A stretch of DNA of 64,000 nucleotides, from NCBI RefSeq assembly GCF_000619925.1, contig NZ_JHVB01000007.1, positions 1-64,000 of the forward strand, written 5' to 3'. Under the pieces are notes generated by a model, which had not been told where the DNA came from, did no database searches, and worked only from the letters and a program-made list of their open reading frames with translations. Source of the stretch: Treponema sp. C6A8. GTDB lineage: Bacteria > Spirochaetota > Spirochaetia > Treponematales > Treponemataceae. This document shows positions 31,765 through 40,831 of the stretch, piece by piece. How positions within the stretch are numbered: position 1 is the stretch's first letter; each line of letters begins with the position of its first letter. Position numbers and translations under genes: made by a program.

Positions 31765-32892
31765 CTAAGGACCGTCCCAGAATCTTACGTCGTAAACCTG
31801 TTTGTCTGTTAGAACTGTGTATGGTACGCCGTTCCAGTAAACAGTGCTTCCGTCAAGCTTAATGATTATCGCAGTGGTTGTCTTAACATAAGAAATTGTT
31901 TCTGTTTTTAAGATTCTGTAATTACCAAGGCTGTAAGAAGGACTTTCACCCCAGCCAGAAAATCGGCCTCCCATAAGAAGGTATTGAGGATTTGCGGCTT
32001 CTGCTTTTTCGTAATCAAATCCCTGCAGAACAGGACCATCGTCACCTTTATCATCATAAATATAGTAATATTTATCGTAAAAATCGCTAAGCTCTTCGAT
32101 TATTGACTCTTTTGAACCGAATTTTACAAGGCGGCCTGCAAAACTTACGTCAGAAAGTCTGTCACCATCTTTTTCCACAGTCATTATAAGATCATTACCT
32201 TTTTGTGGCTTCAGATAAATTTTATCGCCTCCGTCAAAAAGGGCAAAGAACTGATTTTTAAAATCTGCCGCAGTGCTCTTAAGCATCTGTTTTGAATTTT
32301 CTTCCTGAATTGTTTTTAATTCTTCTATGCACATAAAAGGAATTACCTTTCCTTTGTACAAAAGACGGATATCATCAAGACAGGTATCATCGTATTTTGT
32401 ACCCTTGTAAACGTCTGTAATTTTAATTGTGATTGTCTGAGCAGTCTGGTCCAGATCAAATTTAATAGACTGCCAGTCAGCAATATCATCTTTTAAGGTG
32501 TATTCTTTCTGCTGGAAATGTTTCTTAGCAACCTGAGTAAGAACGATTGTTTTTACGCGGTTATTTTTTTTGTAGTAATCCTTTGTGGCAAAGCCGTTTA
32601 CAATCTGGATTTCATCAAAACTTACCGGTTCTGAAAATTCAATTGTGATGGATTCTCCAATTCCAGGACCATTCTGTTCAGCTTCACACCAGGTATTTTC
32701 AAAATTGCCGTCAAGAATGTTAATTGGCGGGTAAAGATATTTTCCTTCATATTGAGCTTCAACAAGCTCGCTTGTAGCAACAACTGATTTTACTTTTGCA
32801 ACTTTTGTCTGAGCCATAAACCAGTTACTCTGAGAAAATGCATTCTGAAGCGTCAGAGTTGCACCCACCAGAAGCAAAATGTTTTTTTTCAT
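31765..32892 (-). CDS. exported protein with NADase-type glycan-binding domain
   Basis: A 375-residue protein with a signal peptide (MKKNILLLVGATLTLQNAFS before QSNWFMAQ). Residues about 28-175 form a discoidin-like jelly roll of the kind called NADase-type glycan-binding domain. It has PPINILDGNFENTWCEAEQNGPGIGESITI, then IVNGFATKDYYKKNNRVK, and KYDDTCLDDIRLLYKGK. The C-terminal 180 residues are shared with the paralogue at 34395-35501 and end in an extra strand repeat (GNYRILKTETISYVKTTTAI). It starts at 32892, where CTCC gives a ribosome site; 2 bases separate it from the VanW gene, so the three minus-strand genes are one unit. Confidence 0.8.
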   Translation of the reverse strand: MKKNILLLVGATLTLQNAFSQSNWFMAQTKVAKVKSVVATSELVEAQYEGKYLYPPINILDGNFENTWCEAEQNGPGIGESITIEFSEPVSFDEIQIVNGFATKDYYKKNNRVKTIVLTQVAKKHFQQKEYTLKDDIADWQSIKFDLDQTAQTITIKITDVYKGTKYDDTCLDDIRLLYKGKVIPFMCIEELKTIQEENSKQMLKSTAADFKNQFFALFDGGDKIYLKPQKGNDLIMTVEKDGDRLSDVSFAGRLVKFGSKESIIEELSDFYDKYYYIYDDKGDDGPVLQGFDYEKAEAANPQYLLMGGRFSGWGESPSYSLGNYRILKTETISYVKTTTAIIIKLDGSTVYWNGVPYTVLTDKQVYDVRFWDGP

Positions 32893-32950
32893 ACAATTCT
32901 CCTTTTTTTCAAAATATATCATATAGAAGAAAGTGGGACAATATTTTAAT

Positions 32951-34372
32951 ATGGCTGTTATGATGAGAAAAATCGTTTTTACCATTTCATTATTTTTGAT
33001 TACACTTTCTGCCTTTGCGCAGTCTCTGAAAGATGAGGAAGGCCGCAGTCTTAAAGACTACTATTATTTTTATCCCCAGGCTGAAATTGCCATAACTCCG
33101 GATAATGTAATCTTTAACCAAATGAAGTTTCCGCGTTCAGAATTTCGTCTGGATAAAAACGGTTACTTTTATGTAAAAGACTATATTGTTATTTTTGATG
33201 AACTTCATAAACTGGTTGCATTGCATAACACATATTTGAATTATAAGCAGGTAACAAAAGAACAGTCTGTAAGTTATGGAGTAAAGGCTCATTTTAAGCC
33301 TTCTACATATCTTTCTGAAACACTTAAAAGCGGCAAAGTATGGTATGATGGCTCAATTCTGGATAGAATCTGGAAAGAAACAGTATTAGAAACAGATCAC
33401 GGTTCTGCCTGGTGGATTAGTAGTGATGTAAAATTACATACCTGGAATTACGAGCATCTTCCATGGGTTGCCGGAGGAAAGGGAATAGGAGAAAGCATTG
33501 ATGTTTCTTTTGAAAGTGATGTTGGAGTGCTTTCTTTTTTGAATGGATACGTTGACCCCTTGCATCCTGATTATTTTAAGAAAAATGCTCGTGTTAAAGA
33601 TATGAAAGTAACAGATATAGATAATGATAAGGATTATTATTTTACACTTTCCGACTCTGTAAAAGTTAAGAATTTCAAGCTTGAGAATGCTACAAAACAC
33701 ATTAAAGTAACAATTGAATCAGTCTATAAGGGTGAAAAATACGATGATGTCTGCCTTAGTATGATTTCAGGCCTGATAGATGCGGACAGACTTTATCCTA
33801 TTGTTGACAGAGATTATGCTGAGCAATATTGGAGAGAACTTGCTGGAAATGCCAGCACCAGCTACAGCGAGTATACAGATGGTAATTCTCCTGTTTTTGA
33901 AAGAAATGATGAAGGTTTGTATGAACTTTATATAGATTGTAAAAATCGAAAAGAATACGGTGATAATTCAGATGTTATTAAAAAACCTCATGCTATTTAT
34001 GACACTGATTATTTAAAAATTACTCTTGATAATTCAGACGAAAGATATGACTGGATAACTTTCTGGTCCAAGGAGCCTATAAAGGCTTACCTTTTTGTTG
34101 GTAAAAGTTACGCTGGCATGGAGTGCAGGGATGAATTGAACTGGTCTGAACCAGAACGAAACGATAGCTTTAGTGAGACTAGAAAAGAAGGAAGCTGGAT
34201 AATAGGTAAAAATTATTCCAGTATTGCCTGGGCCATGATTCTGCCGGTTTCTGTAGAAATTAAAATTCTTTATGAAAGCGGCAGAAAAGATACCATAGTT
34301 CTGAATAAAGACCAGCTTGAAAAACTTAAAAGATATTCAGAACTTGCTTTAAGCTATGGTGGATACAAGTAA
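32951..34372 (+). CDS. exported protein with a central NADase-type jelly-roll domain
   Basis: A 473-residue protein with a signal peptide (KIVFTISLFLITLSAFA before QSLKDEEG). The N-terminal about 150 residues are unique. Residues about 165-280 carry the same fold as its neighbours: GKGIGESIDVSFESDVGVL, LNGYVDPLHPDYFKKNARVK and GEKYDDVCLSMISG. The last part (about 290-470) contains a second beta-rich domain (WITFWSKEPIKAYLFVGKSY). ATGs at 32951, 32960 and 32963 are all possible starts with no strong ribosome site. It diverges from the 31765-32892 gene, and two paralogous genes flank it, so it belongs to one exported protein family. Confidence 0.7.
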   Translation: MAVMMRKIVFTISLFLITLSAFAQSLKDEEGRSLKDYYYFYPQAEIAITPDNVIFNQMKFPRSEFRLDKNGYFYVKDYIVIFDELHKLVALHNTYLNYKQVTKEQSVSYGVKAHFKPSTYLSETLKSGKVWYDGSILDRIWKETVLETDHGSAWWISSDVKLHTWNYEHLPWVAGGKGIGESIDVSFESDVGVLSFLNGYVDPLHPDYFKKNARVKDMKVTDIDNDKDYYFTLSDSVKVKNFKLENATKHIKVTIESVYKGEKYDDVCLSMISGLIDADRLYPIVDRDYAEQYWRELAGNASTSYSEYTDGNSPVFERNDEGLYELYIDCKNRKEYGDNSDVIKKPHAIYDTDYLKITLDNSDERYDWITFWSKEPIKAYLFVGKSYAGMECRDELNWSEPERNDSFSETRKEGSWIIGKNYSSIAWAMILPVSVEIKILYESGRKDTIVLNKDQLEKLKRYSELALSYGGYK

Positions 34373-34385
34373 AAAACTTTGCCGT

Positions 34386-34406
34386 GTCTGGGGCTTAATC
34401 CCAGAC
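34386..34406 (-). terminator. hairpin terminator between convergent genes
   Basis: GTCTGGG (34386-34392) and CCCAGAC (34400-34406) form a 7-bp stem with a 7-base loop that includes the stop of the minus-strand gene. On the minus strand a run of T's follows after 9 bases (AAGTTTTTT), so it probably ends that transcript. Confidence 0.6.
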
Positions 34407-35501
34407 GCGCGCATCAACAACCTGTTTTTCTGTAAGAACTGTATAAGGGGTTCCGTTCCAGTAAAGGGTGTTACCCTCAATCTTTATAATGATGGCAGTT
34501 GTTGTTTCTACATAACTAACCGTTTGTGTTTTCAGAATTCTGAAGTTTCCAATTTCATATTCAGGTTTATTCCAGGTATGTTCTAGTAAGCCTGCAAGAA
34601 TATAATCTGCTTTTTTCTTCAAAGCTTCGCCATACCATGACCCCTTAACAGAGCCTTCTGTATCATCTTCAAAGTACCAGCGCCATAAGTTCATTTCAGA
34701 AAGTTTGTTAGAAAGTTCTTCTTTTGTGCCGCTTTTTATTAATTCGCCCTCATAAGAAATATTTGTAATTTCTTCTTTAAATCTGGTTATAGTGATAACA
34801 TCACTTCCTTTCTGTGACTTTAAATACATTTTATTGTTTCCATAGAACAAGGCAAGGAACTGTTTTTTAAAGTCTGCAGAAGAACTTTGGAGCATCTGTT
34901 TTGAGTTTTCTTCCTGAACCTTTTTTAATTCTTCAACGCCTTCAAAAGGAATTACTTTTCCCTTGTACAAAAGACGGATGTCATCAAGGCAGGTATCATC
35001 ATATTTTGAGCCCGGATAAACCCCAGTGATTTTGATTGTGATTGTCTGCGCGGTCTGGTCCAAATCGAATTTAATTGACTGCCAGTCTGCAATATCATCT
35101 TTTAAGCTGTATTCCTTCTGCTGAAAGTGCTTGTTTGCAACCTGAGTAAGAAGAATTGATTTTACGCGGTTATTTTTTTTGTAGTAATCTTTTGTAGCAA
35201 ATCCGTTTACAATCTGAATTTCATCAAAACTTACTGCTTCTGTAAATTCAATTGTAATAGATTCCCCAATTCCAGAGCCATTCTGATCAGCTTCGCACCA
35301 GGTATTCTCAAAATTGCCGTCAAGAATATTGATCGGCGGATAAAGATATTTTCCGGCATACTGAGCTTCTACAAGTTCACTTGTAGCAACTACAGACTTT
35401 ACTGGTGCCGCTTTTGTCTGAGCCATAAACCAGTCACTCTGAGAAAATGCATTATGAGCTGTAAAAATTGCACTAATCAGAAGTAAAATGTGTTTTTTCA
35501 T
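34395..35501 (-). CDS. exported protein with NADase-type glycan-binding domain (paralogue)
   Basis: A 368-residue paralogue of the 31765-32892 product with a very similar N-terminal half: signal peptide MKKHILLLISAIFTAHNAFS, then PPINILDGNFENTWCEADQN, GIGESITIEFTEAVSFDEI, NGFATKDYYKKNNRVKS and KYDDTCLDDIRLLYKGK. The second half diverges, with KGSWYGEALKKKADYILAGL, but ends alike in WNGTPYTVLTEKQVVDAR. Both are thus a recent duplicate pair separated by a plus-strand relative. The role is unknown; family domains bind glycans in streptococcal NADase, where they aid toxin delivery. Confidence 0.8.
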   Translation of the reverse strand: MKKHILLLISAIFTAHNAFSQSDWFMAQTKAAPVKSVVATSELVEAQYAGKYLYPPINILDGNFENTWCEADQNGSGIGESITIEFTEAVSFDEIQIVNGFATKDYYKKNNRVKSILLTQVANKHFQQKEYSLKDDIADWQSIKFDLDQTAQTITIKITGVYPGSKYDDTCLDDIRLLYKGKVIPFEGVEELKKVQEENSKQMLQSSSADFKKQFLALFYGNNKMYLKSQKGSDVITITRFKEEITNISYEGELIKSGTKEELSNKLSEMNLWRWYFEDDTEGSVKGSWYGEALKKKADYILAGLLEHTWNKPEYEIGNFRILKTQTVSYVETTTAIIIKIEGNTLYWNGTPYTVLTEKQVVDARVWD

Positions 35502-35626
35502 ATATTCTCCTAATTTTATAAAACCAGAACTTTTAGGATTTTTACTTTCATTAGATAATAATAAACTAAAAAACATAGACTTGTAAATTGCGGCATTTCT
35601 TTATTACAATGTATGCGGGGAAATAA

Positions 35627-36157
35627 ATGAAAAAACTAATTGCAATTTTTACGATGATTTTTGTGACCGGTGTGGCTTTTGCTGAGTGGTCTGATACTAA
35701 AAAAGAAGAATTCCGCGCCGATTTAGACCAGGACGGAATCGAAGACCTTTTTATTGAAGAATCTAATTACAATTTTGAGCATAGAGAAGAAGATGACAGC
35801 GATGTCCTTAGAATCAGAATAAAAATCTGCATAAGATTGATGAATAAGGACGGCTCTGTAAAAAAGGAAATAAGTTTCAGCGATAACAAAAATTTGTATG
35901 ATGATGAATATGACGGCTGTTTAGGATATTCCATTGAGAATAATATGATTGTCAGAAATCTTGTAACCGGACGCCATTCCTATAAAGACTACACAGACAG
36001 TTATTTTATCTATGACAAAAAATCTGATAACTGGAAGCTCGTAAAACAAATCATACTCGAATCTCCAATGCACATAAACAAGCGTACGGAAAAAACTTTT
36101 GAAACTGAAAGCATTTATCTGTACGACAAGCAAACACTGAAATATTCAGGAAAATAA
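35627..36157 (+). CDS. exported hypothetical protein
   Basis: A 176-residue protein with a signal peptide (KKLIAIFTMIFVTGVAFA before EWSDTK). The mature start FRADLDQDGIEDLFIEES has the D-x-D-x-D-G pattern of calcium-binding FG-GAP/EF-like loops. The rest is beta-rich and highly charged. Nothing more specific can be said. The first 29 coding bases are identical to those of the next gene, which starts 7 bases after its stop. Confidence 0.65.
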   Translation: MKKLIAIFTMIFVTGVAFAEWSDTKKEEFRADLDQDGIEDLFIEESNYNFEHREEDDSDVLRIRIKICIRLMNKDGSVKKEISFSDNKNLYDDEYDGCLGYSIENNMIVRNLVTGRHSYKDYTDSYFIYDKKSDNWKLVKQIILESPMHINKRTEKTFETESIYLYDKQTLKYSGK

Positions 36158-36163
36158 ATCAAT

Positions 36164-38587
36164 ATGGATAGAATGAAAAAACTAATTGCAATTTTTACGA
36201 TACTTTTGGTGGCAGTCATTTTTTCTGGCTGTAAGAAAAAAAGTCCGGCAATTGATAAAAACAGGCCTTTTGAAATTGTAGGGCTTACTTTTACTGTTGA
36301 TACACATGATGGTAAATATAACTTTCCTATGTATAAGGATTCATCCCTCCATTATTACAGTATTAATCCGATTGAATACCTTGCAGATGGCATGAAGTGC
36401 CAGATTCTTTCCTATAACAATGAACATGAGTCGGCTTATATTAAAGGTAAAAAAAATGAAGGCTGGGTTCCTGTCCGATATATTTCTGCAAAATTCGACA
36501 AGGAAACGCTTTTCTGGTGTATTAAAGCGGCTCTTGAAGGAAATGAGAATGCCCGCATTGCCCTTAATTTCAATTTTGATGATCTGACTATAAAAGAGGC
36601 AATGGATGAACTTCACTACATAGTTGATTATGTTGGTGTTGACCGAATGAAAAATATCATGCGCTATAGTGTTGAAGATTTAGTAATTCTTACCGCCATA
36701 GCAAGATTAATAGAGTTGAGTTCCTCTAATATTCCAAGCAACGCAGGAACAAATCCGATACATCTGCTTGCCGAAGTTGCAAATGAAGTTACGTGGGAAT
36801 ATCTGGATGACAGTAACGCTTACACTGATTATGCACAAGGCTATTCTGACAATTATCTGCAATATTTTTACAGAAAAGCATTTTTGGATGACGAAGCCGT
36901 TTCTGCGCAAATACATGCAATAAAAGCCGGAAATCTTGATACTCTTAAGTATTTCTATGAGCACAATATTCCAAATTATTACTTTGCAAAAATCTATGAA
37001 ACATACATTGATGACAAGAAAAAGATTTTTTCGCTCATGATGTCTACAAAAGATTACAGTGGAAAAAGCCTTGCGGATTATGTAGCTGAGTGCAAAGATG
37101 AAAGAATTAAGAATTTTATGTCAATGTATGAGCCGGCAAAATGCCTGTCTGTAAATGAGTGTCTTGAATATCTGCGAGCTAATGAGGATTGTCGAAATTT
37201 TCAGACACTCAAGGTTTTATATGCTCCGCTGCCGTACACCACTTATAAAGTTCTGAATTTTGAAGGAAATAATACATTCGTCTATCTTACAGATGAAGAT
37301 ACACTCATGGCTTACGATGAAAACCTTAACATACGCGACAAGCCTGGCAAAAACGGAAAGGTAATTGGAAAACTTCCTTACGGAACTAAAGTAACTGTAC
37401 ACGACTGTGGCAATGAAAAAGTTACGATTGATAATATTTCTGACTTCTGGTACAAAGTTTCGGCAAAGGATCTTGAAGGCTGGTGTTTCGGCGGATATCT
37501 TGCAAATCCTGTAAAATATGAAACTCTTGAAGAATTAAAAGGCGATGACGAATACCTGAATAGTCTTTACAGACTGCGGCACGGAAGTACTGGCGGTTAT
37601 GTTCCTCGCAATTGGCTTTATCAGGCTGAGTTTGAAACTAAAACTCCAATTGTAATAAAGGAAACAAAACTTTTGAGCCCGAGGGGCGAAGATATTACGG
37701 CAAAACCTTTTGAAAAGGTCCAAATTCTTGGAAGAATTGAGGGAAATCCTGACGAAGATTTGTGGGATTACGGAATGCAGGATACAAATTACGAACGGCA
37801 GTATTTTTACCGCTACAATTATTACCTTGTACGTACGCAAAATTATCAGATGGGAATTATAGGAGGTTCTTCTCTGGTTTATGACAGGATGAGTGTTACT
37901 TACGACGGTCCGGATGTTCCTGTTGGAGGCTGCGAAAGCCCTTATGATATTTATTACAGACTTCTGTATAATCCAGAGCCTACAGAAGATTATTATAATC
38001 CAGGGCTTGCAGAAGATGATTACAAGGTAAGCTCTTATGCTGAACTTTACGAGGTTAACTACCAGACTCTAGAAACTCATCGCCTGGAAACCGGATATGA
38101 AGATGGTCCCGGCTTTGAACTTGAACCAGTATTTCTTGGAAATACATACGAAGGCAGGCCAGAAGAAATTGAATTTATTGCTTACCGTGATTTTGACATG
38201 AAACCATACGATTTTTGGGGAGAGGCGACAGACTTTGAGCCCTTTTATACATTCATATTCAGAACCACACTCTATGGAGATAATGTTTCATACAATGCTT
38301 ACACTGTAAAAATGAAAAGAAGACTGGCTTTTCATGGTCTTTACAGGGACTCATATAATACCACAGGAGGAAGAGAGAGTTATTATTCCAGGTATTCTTA
38401 CTGCTATTTTGAATCCAAAAACAGAAATATGCCTCAGTGCATTTTCGGCGAATATGATACCTATTCCGACCGTTCCGGACATCAAAGCTGTCATAGCCAT
38501 ACTGGCGAACATCTTGCTTTGGAGTCAATCAGCATGCAATACCAGACTATCAAAAGTGAAAATCTGGATTACGTACCTGAGTGGTAG
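36164..38587 (+). CDS. large SH3-domain lipoprotein
   Basis: An 807-residue lipoprotein: the signal sequence ends in VIFSGC with C23 as the lipidated cysteine. An SH3-like module lies at about 60-110 (KNEGWVPVRYISA), an ankyrin-like helical stretch at about 240-320 (AIKAGNLDTLKYFYEHNIP) and a bacterial SH3 domain at about 378-450 (NLNIRDKPGKNGKVIGKLPYG, ending DLEGWCFGGYLA). The C-terminal 350 residues are unassigned and rich in tyrosine and acidic residues. SH3b domains usually bind peptidoglycan or peptides, so this is probably an envelope-anchored protein facing the periplasm. An alternative start at 36173 gives the same lipobox. Confidence 0.75.
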   Translation: MDRMKKLIAIFTILLVAVIFSGCKKKSPAIDKNRPFEIVGLTFTVDTHDGKYNFPMYKDSSLHYYSINPIEYLADGMKCQILSYNNEHESAYIKGKKNEGWVPVRYISAKFDKETLFWCIKAALEGNENARIALNFNFDDLTIKEAMDELHYIVDYVGVDRMKNIMRYSVEDLVILTAIARLIELSSSNIPSNAGTNPIHLLAEVANEVTWEYLDDSNAYTDYAQGYSDNYLQYFYRKAFLDDEAVSAQIHAIKAGNLDTLKYFYEHNIPNYYFAKIYETYIDDKKKIFSLMMSTKDYSGKSLADYVAECKDERIKNFMSMYEPAKCLSVNECLEYLRANEDCRNFQTLKVLYAPLPYTTYKVLNFEGNNTFVYLTDEDTLMAYDENLNIRDKPGKNGKVIGKLPYGTKVTVHDCGNEKVTIDNISDFWYKVSAKDLEGWCFGGYLANPVKYETLEELKGDDEYLNSLYRLRHGSTGGYVPRNWLYQAEFETKTPIVIKETKLLSPRGEDITAKPFEKVQILGRIEGNPDEDLWDYGMQDTNYERQYFYRYNYYLVRTQNYQMGIIGGSSLVYDRMSVTYDGPDVPVGGCESPYDIYYRLLYNPEPTEDYYNPGLAEDDYKVSSYAELYEVNYQTLETHRLETGYEDGPGFELEPVFLGNTYEGRPEEIEFIAYRDFDMKPYDFWGEATDFEPFYTFIFRTTLYGDNVSYNAYTVKMKRRLAFHGLYRDSYNTTGGRESYYSRYSYCYFESKNRNMPQCIFGEYDTYSDRSGHQSCHSHTGEHLALESISMQYQTIKSENLDYVPEW

Positions 38588-38592
38588 TCAGC

Positions 38593-38616
38593 TCCGGCTA
38601 TTATAACATAGCCGGA
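38593..38616. terminator. bidirectional hairpin between convergent genes
   Basis: TCCGGCTA (38593-38600) and TAGCCGGA (38609-38616) form a perfect 8-bp stem with an 8-base loop in the 35-base gap between two convergent genes. The plus side continues with a T-rich stretch. It is placed to end both transcripts. Confidence 0.7.
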
Positions 38617-38622
38617 ATTCTT

Positions 38623-39609
38623 CTACTTTCTTTTTTTAGCATTTACCAGGTCAATCGGAGTTTCATAGGATTCAGAAAATTCTTTTACATCTGGAAGTGA
38701 TTTTCTGAACATCATCAACTGGTAAGAGTCATCGCCAGTGTAAGACATTCTTTTTTCGTAAAGCAGGTTACCGTCATCATCATAAGAGCGGGTAATAGGG
38801 TAGATTTTTACTAAATCAGATTCAGGAGTTCTGAAAAAAGCGATTTTTGTTCCATCTGTATATGTATAAGTTCCCTTTGTTTCTTTTTCATCTTCAAACT
38901 TGTAAGAGCAGGCATAATCCAGATCGTACATGAGTCTTCCGTTTTTATACATGCGTCGTGGAAGTTCAGCATCTTTTTTACCGATGTACAGATACTGGTT
39001 GTCATCCAGAAAATCTACAATAGAAATATATTCTATATAACTGTCAGGAATAGAAAAACTGTTTGTCTTGCCAGGGTCAAATTTTACATACATATAATCG
39101 TATTGTTTGTCATCCAGCTTTTTAATTTTATATGCCATGTAAAGATATTCAGGCTTTTTTACCAGCTGAAGTTCATCAGGCTTATCAAGAAGATAGTAGT
39201 ATTTTCTGTCGTCATCATCTTTTACGATAATTTCTGTGTCAGTCCAGCGGATTTTCATGCCCGAAAGTTTTTCTGTTTCGCCTGTAGAGCAGTCATATCT
39301 GTAAAAATTTCTGTCGGTAATAACTCCGTTACAAAACTGCAGGTGTACAATTTCTATTTTACTGTGATATTGTGGATCAGGCTCATAATTATATTCAATA
39401 TAATAATTGTCACCAGAAGTGTCTAAATCGATTCTCCATCTTTCAAACATATAGTCATCAAGACTGTAAATCAGGTTGAGCATTTTTCCATGATCTTCAG
39501 AAAGTTTGACGTCTGGATTCTGAGGTTCCTTAAAAATATTGCCCCCTCCGCAGGAGCAAAATACAAGAGCTGTAATTGTAGTTAATAATTTAATGATAGT
39601 TTTTTTCAT
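38623..39609 (-). CDS. hypothetical lipoprotein
   Basis: A 328-residue lipoprotein with signal MKKTIIKLLTTITALVFCSC; C20 is the likely modified residue, followed by a GGG linker. The mature chain is rich in Asp, Tyr and Lys and looks like repeated antiparallel strand pairs (YIEYNYEPDPQYHSKI, YTYTDGTKIAFFRTP), as in surface or periplasmic beta-sandwich or MORN-like proteins. No family is recognised. It converges with the SH3 lipoprotein gene and diverges from the DUF5348-pfkB-cbi operon. Confidence 0.7.
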   Translation of the reverse strand: MKKTIIKLLTTITALVFCSCGGGNIFKEPQNPDVKLSEDHGKMLNLIYSLDDYMFERWRIDLDTSGDNYYIEYNYEPDPQYHSKIEIVHLQFCNGVITDRNFYRYDCSTGETEKLSGMKIRWTDTEIIVKDDDDRKYYYLLDKPDELQLVKKPEYLYMAYKIKKLDDKQYDYMYVKFDPGKTNSFSIPDSYIEYISIVDFLDDNQYLYIGKKDAELPRRMYKNGRLMYDLDYACSYKFEDEKETKGTYTYTDGTKIAFFRTPESDLVKIYPITRSYDDDGNLLYEKRMSYTGDDSYQLMMFRKSLPDVKEFSESYETPIDLVNAKKRK

Positions 39610-39664
39610 ATACTAAGTGTACAAAAAAATTGGACGTTGTGATATACTTGGGATGAGGAATAAT

Positions 39665-39913
39665 ATGAGTAATAAGGATAAAATTCAGGGAAAATTAACA
39701 TTTGACGTAATTCAAGGAAAATTCTGGGTGACAGGAAGTGAAGGAGAGCCTTTAACATCAATTGATTTTGGCGACACTTTTGAAGTTCTTGAAAATGATG
39801 AGTGGAAGCAGACTTCCTTAAAAATTATTAACGGTGATAACGGAGACCTGGTTTTTCAGCTTGTGGGAACATCTTATTACGGCGTTCTTGATGACCTTGA
39901 AGTGAGAATTTAA
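39665..39913 (+). CDS. DUF5348-like small protein
   Basis: An 82-residue protein: GKLTFDVIQGKFWVTGSEGE, then LTSIDFGDTFEVLENDEWKQ, and SYYGVLDDLEVRI at the end. This is the single beta-barrel pattern of DUF5348 (G-x-[FY]-x-x-x-x-G-x-x-L-T-S-x-D-x-[FL]-E-V). GAGGA stands 5 bases before the ATG at 39665; an in-frame ATG at 39617 has no such site. It ends 2 bases before the PfkB kinase gene and thus heads the operon that continues into cobalamin genes. Function unknown. Confidence 0.7.
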   Translation: MSNKDKIQGKLTFDVIQGKFWVTGSEGEPLTSIDFGDTFEVLENDEWKQTSLKIINGDNGDLVFQLVGTSYYGVLDDLEVRI

Positions 39914-39915
39914 GT

Positions 39916-40830
39916 ATGGCAAATATTTTATGCGCAGGAAACGTATCCCTGGATATTAAGGCTTACTCTGCCGAGGTAGATGACACCGAAGCATACCGCG
40001 AAGGTTCCATCGAGCTTGTTGCCGGTGGAGTGGGCAGGGGAATGGCAATCAACCTGAAGCATCTTGGAATGACTACTTATATCCACTCTGTAATTGGAAA
40101 GGATATTTTCGGTGAATACTTAAAGAAAGATTTGACAGGTGAAGAAGTTGATATAAGTCTTCTTGGTGAAAGTGATGAGAGAAAAACGGCTTTGTTTTCT
40201 GTAATGGCAAGCCGCGGAAAAAGTGCAACCTGTGTTTATTCAACTCACATTCTTAAGGAAATCCTTTTTGACCAGAAGATTGCAGATTTTATCAAGGAAA
40301 AGAATATCGATACAATCGTAATGGATTCAAACCTTTCTGAAGATACTCTGGAGGGATATTACAACTATAAAAAAGAGCATCCGGAAATCTTTGTTTTTCA
40401 GAATGCAACAGCACCTGATATTGCAAGAAAAACCATGAAATATGCGCCTCTTATTGATTTGTTTGGCTGTAACGAATTTGAGGCAGCTGCTATTCTTGGT
40501 GAGACTGCATTTCCAGATTTGACTACTGCAGACAAATTCCAGACCCTCGGCTACAGAAACTTTATCATCACTTTTGGCGGACAGGGCGTAATGGTTCGCA
40601 TCGGTAATGAAACCTGGAACGAGCCTCCTTATAATCCTCATCAGATTGTAGATACAATCGGGGCCGGCGATGCTTTTGCTTCTGGCTTTTTGATGGGATT
40701 TTTGGAAAAGGCTCCTGTTAAAAACTGCATACACTATGGTCTTACCTGTGCCAAAGAAACACTTATGACAAGGCAGACTGTCAGTTCTAAGCTTTCAAAG
40801 AGTTTTTTGGAAAGTACAAAGATTTTATAA
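39916..40830 (+). CDS. PfkB family carbohydrate/nucleoside kinase
   Basis: A 304-residue ribokinase-fold enzyme. The N-terminal ILCAGNVSLDI, the substrate glycine loop ELVAGGVGRGMAINLKHLG and the C-terminal signature DTIGAGDAFASGFLMGF (about 244-260, D at the catalytic base position) are all intact. GGVGR is most like pseudouridine and other nucleoside kinases of the family. ATP-dependent phosphorylation of a sugar or nucleoside hydroxyl is expected. It ends 1 base before the CbiT start, and a kinase in this spot could serve nucleotide-loop or ribazole metabolism, which is only a positional inference. Confidence 0.88.
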   Translation: MANILCAGNVSLDIKAYSAEVDDTEAYREGSIELVAGGVGRGMAINLKHLGMTTYIHSVIGKDIFGEYLKKDLTGEEVDISLLGESDERKTALFSVMASRGKSATCVYSTHILKEILFDQKIADFIKEKNIDTIVMDSNLSEDTLEGYYNYKKEHPEIFVFQNATAPDIARKTMKYAPLIDLFGCNEFEAAAILGETAFPDLTTADKFQTLGYRNFIITFGGQGVMVRIGNETWNEPPYNPHQIVDTIGAGDAFASGFLMGFLEKAPVKNCIHYGLTCAKETLMTRQTVSSKLSKSFLESTKIL

Positions 40831-40831
40831 A

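Noticed and set aside
39610..39665. Cobalamin riboswitch upstream of the DUF5348-pfkB-cbi operon
   Set aside because: The gap is about 55 bases, too short for the roughly 200-nt aptamer, and no B12-box-like sequence is present.
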